NCBI GenBank assembly: GCA_010094045.1
Contig: ML986639.1
Coordinates: 1-64,000 of the forward strand
Reading direction: 5' to 3'
Source: Lojkania enalia
Lineage: Eukaryota > Ascomycota > Dothideomycetes > Pleosporales
DNA: 64,000 bases
A program made the position numbers and the translations under genes. The first letter of the stretch is position 1. Every line of letters begins with the position of its first letter. This document shows, one piece after another, positions 61,557 through 64,000 of this stretch. A model generated the notes under the pieces. It was not told the origin of the DNA, searched no databases, and saw nothing but the letters and a program-made list of their open reading frames with translations.

Positions 61557-64000
61557 TCAAGCAACCGAACAACCGGCACCCTTCCTCTTCCTCTCATCTT
61601 CCTCACTACTACTCTCATCGCTATCGCTAGAGCTGCTCTCATCCTCAGAACTGCTGTCGTCGTCCCCACCTACAAGTCCATTCTTCGCCTTGGCCTTGGC
61701 CTTTGCTAGCTTGCCTAGAGACTGTGTCCTCGGATCGAATTTCTTGGCGCGCTGGGTGTCGGCGGAGGCAGACCGCGCTTGGTGCAGTTGGTCTTTGATG
61801 CTGGGGAACTTGTGGGTGAGGGAGGGGCGGGACCGGGTAGGTTGAGAGGCCGGCAGTTTGGCAATAGTGGTGGGGAGGGGGATGGGGGTGCGGTAGGGTG
61901 ATGGTTTAGACGGAAAGGTTAGCGGCGGAATGCGTCGCGTCGGGTGGGAAGTGGGCCGTGGCGGGGAGGGTGGAGCGGCGGCGGCGGCGGCGGCAGTGGT
62001 ATCTATAGTGTCAGGTATTTCGATGTCCTCGTCTACCTCTTCGTCTTCGGATTCCGAGTCGGTAGATGAGTCGCTGCTGTCATCGGTTGACGAGCTCTCA
62101 TCCCCGCTTTCCTCGATTGCATTGCCAGTCATTTTTGGCGGAGAAGGTTGTGTGGGAGGCGGCGACTCTTCGTCTTCGTCATCTGAATCTTCTGGCGTTG
62201 GAGAGTGTGTGAGGAGACGGGCGGGTCCACGGGAAACAGCGGGCGACGACCTGTTAGAATCTTGTCCACTTTGAGATCGTGATTCTGACTGAGCTTTTGA
62301 TCCCAAACTTGACTCTCCCTTGGCATCGGATTCGGAATCACTGTTTAAATTCCTAGAAACGGTAGTGTTGATGTCGGGCCTGAGTACGTCCTCCTCGATA
62401 AACTTTCCGGCAGTGTCCTTTCTGCCATCCTTACTTTTGATTTTCGAAGAATTCGTAGTCCATGGCGCCTTTTCAAATGAGGCCTGGGTATGTGATAGCG
62501 ACGCCGATGCCTTCTCCGGTAACTTGATATCAACATCGGAAGGTGTTCCATTATGAGAATGCGATACCTCCGAAGTATTGACTGTCTTTGCGGTCCCCCC
62601 TTTCTGTGACACGGCTTCTGCATCGGGAGAAACGCTTTCACGCATTGATTCCTTGCCCATTTCTTGTGATTTTGGCGGAGCATCAGCGAGCTGATGTCTA
62701 GGACCATCCAGCTCCTGTGCCGCCTCTTCATGAATCTTGTTCAAGTCTGGACCATTCGGTTGCGTTACATCTGCTCCCGTCGAAGCTTGCTCGTCATCGT
62801 CCGAATAATCATCTGAACTATTAGAGGCACCACTAGAAAGAACAATAAATTCTTTAGTAGAGGATGGGGGAGCTATAGGCACCGGAGGTTGGATCTGGGC
62901 TTTACCCCGCTTGATCTGTTTTTTTGGAAAGGGTACCAGAGAATGCTGGCTTGGAGTCTTCCGGTCAACCGATTCAGGAGTTGGCTGAGTAACGGAAGGG
63001 ATTGTGCTGGATGTGTTAATTTTCCGAGGGCGACCAGGCCGCTTTCGATTCTCTGACAGGGGTGGTATTTCGTTCGAAGCTCGACTATGGGTATTCCGAG
63101 TGTCAGCGGTGAGCTGGTGTTTGATTGGAGCACCGGCTCTTGAATTAACTGAAGCTAGATGCCTCACATTTGGTGGGAGGGGAATCTCGCTAGTACTTCG
63201 GCGCGGAGCGCTGCTATTATTATCTGTGGCACGATGCTTTGCACTTCCCGGAAGAGGGATATCACTCCTTTTTGGCGCTCTACCCGAGCCCGAGGAAGCC
63301 GACATGTCTCGGGGCTCGGGTGTAGGAGCAGTTTTTGCCGCTTTAGGTTCCGGCTTCTTGAATTCTGCTCGACTACTTGTTGAAGCAGTTTCATGGGTGG
63401 TACTTACACCTGGAGCCGAAGTAAGATGCCGAACATTTTCCGGAAGGGGAATTTCACTTCTAATGAGTGTCCTTCTTGGTCCTAGTGATTCCGACATACG
63501 TTGCTTAGTCTTAGCCACAGCCACCTCTGCGGTTTGATACTGTGACCCTCGCTTCGAAGCCGGCCTTTTGAAAACCTGGGGCGAAGTCTCCGGAGAGGGC
63601 TGTGGTTTATCTAGTATGATTTCGGCCTCTGCATGCGGAGAAGGGGGGTTTCGCAGTGGAGTGGGAGGAGTTCCTTGGCCTGGAGTTATTGAGGACCCCT
63701 TTTGGGACGGAATGACAACGTGCGGTGACGAAGACCGCTGCTTTGATTGTTTTCGAGAAAGAATCGCCATCAGTGATTCCGATGGCCTCGTACCGGTCGA
63801 AGGTGTACGGCTTTTTGTATGAGTGGGCACAGATTCTTGCGCTAAGTCTGATGAAGTCGGCAATATGTTCTGGAGAGCTTCGTTATTTGAAACACTCTTC
63901 GACGGAGTCTTCAGAGACTCCCGTATTGATGCTCCATTCAATTGCTTTATATCCGGCTTAGGCATAATGTAGGCCTTTCGGCTTGGTTTCTTGAGGCTGG
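61557..64000 (-). CDS. Large disordered AT-hook protein, N-terminus outside the window
   Basis: The frame is open from the right edge to a stop at 61557 with no intron, giving at least 802 residues from the ATG at 63965; upstream codons to the edge remain open (KKPSRKAYIM), so the true start is probably beyond the window. Nearly all is low-complexity and charged. Visible features: a KRPGRPRK AT-hook at about residues 308-315, four copies of a motif like R-S-E-I-P-L-P-x-N-V-R-H-L at about residues 169-309, acidic-serine tracts, and a basic then Ser/Asp/Glu tail ending RKRKGAGCSVA. The C-terminal pieces FPSIKDQLHQ and LGKLAKAKAKA with the SSSS-D-E tail resemble fungal Dnt1/nucleolar proteins, but this is tentative. 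Likely nuclear. Confidence 0.7.
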   Translation of the reverse strand, partial: SLKKPSRKAYIMPKPDIKQLNGASIRESLKTPSKSVSNNEALQNILPTSSDLAQESVPTHTKSRTPSTGTRPSESLMAILSRKQSKQRSSSPHVVIPSQKGSSITPGQGTPPTPLRNPPSPHAEAEIILDKPQPSPETSPQVFKRPASKRGSQYQTAEVAVAKTKQRMSESLGPRRTLIRSEIPLPENVRHLTSAPGVSTTHETASTSSRAEFKKPEPKAAKTAPTPEPRDMSASSGSGRAPKRSDIPLPGSAKHRATDNNSSAPRRSTSEIPLPPNVRHLASVNSRAGAPIKHQLTADTRNTHSRASNEIPPLSENRKRPGRPRKINTSSTIPSVTQPTPESVDRKTPSQHSLVPFPKKQIKRGKAQIQPPVPIAPPSSTKEFIVLSSGASNSSDDYSDDDEQASTGADVTQPNGPDLNKIHEEAAQELDGPRHQLADAPPKSQEMGKESMRESVSPDAEAVSQKGGTAKTVNTSEVSHSHNGTPSDVDIKLPEKASASLSHTQASFEKAPWTTNSSKIKSKDGRKDTAGKFIEEDVLRPDINTTVSRNLNSDSESDAKGESSLGSKAQSESRSQSGQDSNRSSPAVSRGPARLLTHSPTPEDSDDEDEESPPPTQPSPPKMTGNAIEESGDESSSTDDSSDSSTDSESEDEEVDEDIEIPDTIDTTAAAAAAAPPSPPRPTSHPTRRIPPLTFPSKPSPYRTPIPLPTTIAKLPASQPTRSRPSLTHKFPSIKDQLHQARSASADTQRAKKFDPRTQSLGKLAKAKAKAKNGLVGGDDDSSSEDESSSSDSDESSSEEDERKRKGAGCSVA

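Overview
The window is eukaryotic and clearly from a filamentous ascomycete (Pezizomycotina). Genes are interrupted by introns of about 44-110 nt with GT...AG ends and CTAAC/CTGAC-like branch sites. The gene set includes fungus-specific families: the velvet regulator VelB, an RRM+YTH protein, a PHO80-like cyclin, DUF7703 and DUF7704 membrane proteins, a spherulin-4-like protein and remnants of HET and aminoglycoside-phosphotransferase-like genes. I cannot assign a class from the sequence alone. I saw no CRISPR array, operon, rRNA or convincing tRNA.

Layout. 0-1.4 kb: velB (its 5' end is close to the window edge). 1.4-5.6 kb: long gene-free tract with homopolymers and strand-skewed composition. 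5.6-7.7 kb: YTH/RRM RNA-binding protein (minus). 7.7-11 kb: gene-free. 11-13.8 kb: a divergent pair, a BEM46-type alpha/beta hydrolase (minus) and the proteasome beta1 subunit PRE3 (plus). 15.2-16.7 kb: PHO80-like cyclin. 17.5-20.2 kb: prolyl-4-hydroxylase-like oxygenase and spherulin-4-like protein. 20.4-21.9 kb: membrane-anchored histidine phosphatase. 22.7-25.8 kb: DUF7704 and DUF7703 membrane proteins. 26-39 kb: an accessory stretch with an MFS transporter carrying two frameshifts, an APH-like pseudogene, a small secreted protein, a HET-domain pseudogene and a frameshifted C2H2-type protein. 40.2-51.1 kb: a compact housekeeping block of POL31/POLD2, IES1 (INO80 complex), DED1, an ER cyclophilin and mitochondrial ribosomal protein uS13m. 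54.4-59 kb: BEM3-like PX-PH-RhoGAP protein. 60.2-60.9 kb: PLAC8 protein. 61.5-64 kb: a large disordered AT-hook protein that runs off the right edge.

The most notable signals concern splicing. PRE3 has a 15-nt in-frame microexon that encodes exactly the catalytic Thr1 region. The cyclophilin has a stop-free ATG-less downstream exon that joins in frame, so one gene could give an ER-retained soluble form (HAEL end) or a form with a C-terminal membrane anchor. The uS13m start codon is alone on its own exon. Frame-breaking lesions are confined to accessory genes; the housekeeping genes are intact, which argues for real decay rather than uniformly poor sequence. All exon joins were made by eye from splice consensus and reading phase; none was tested against transcripts.
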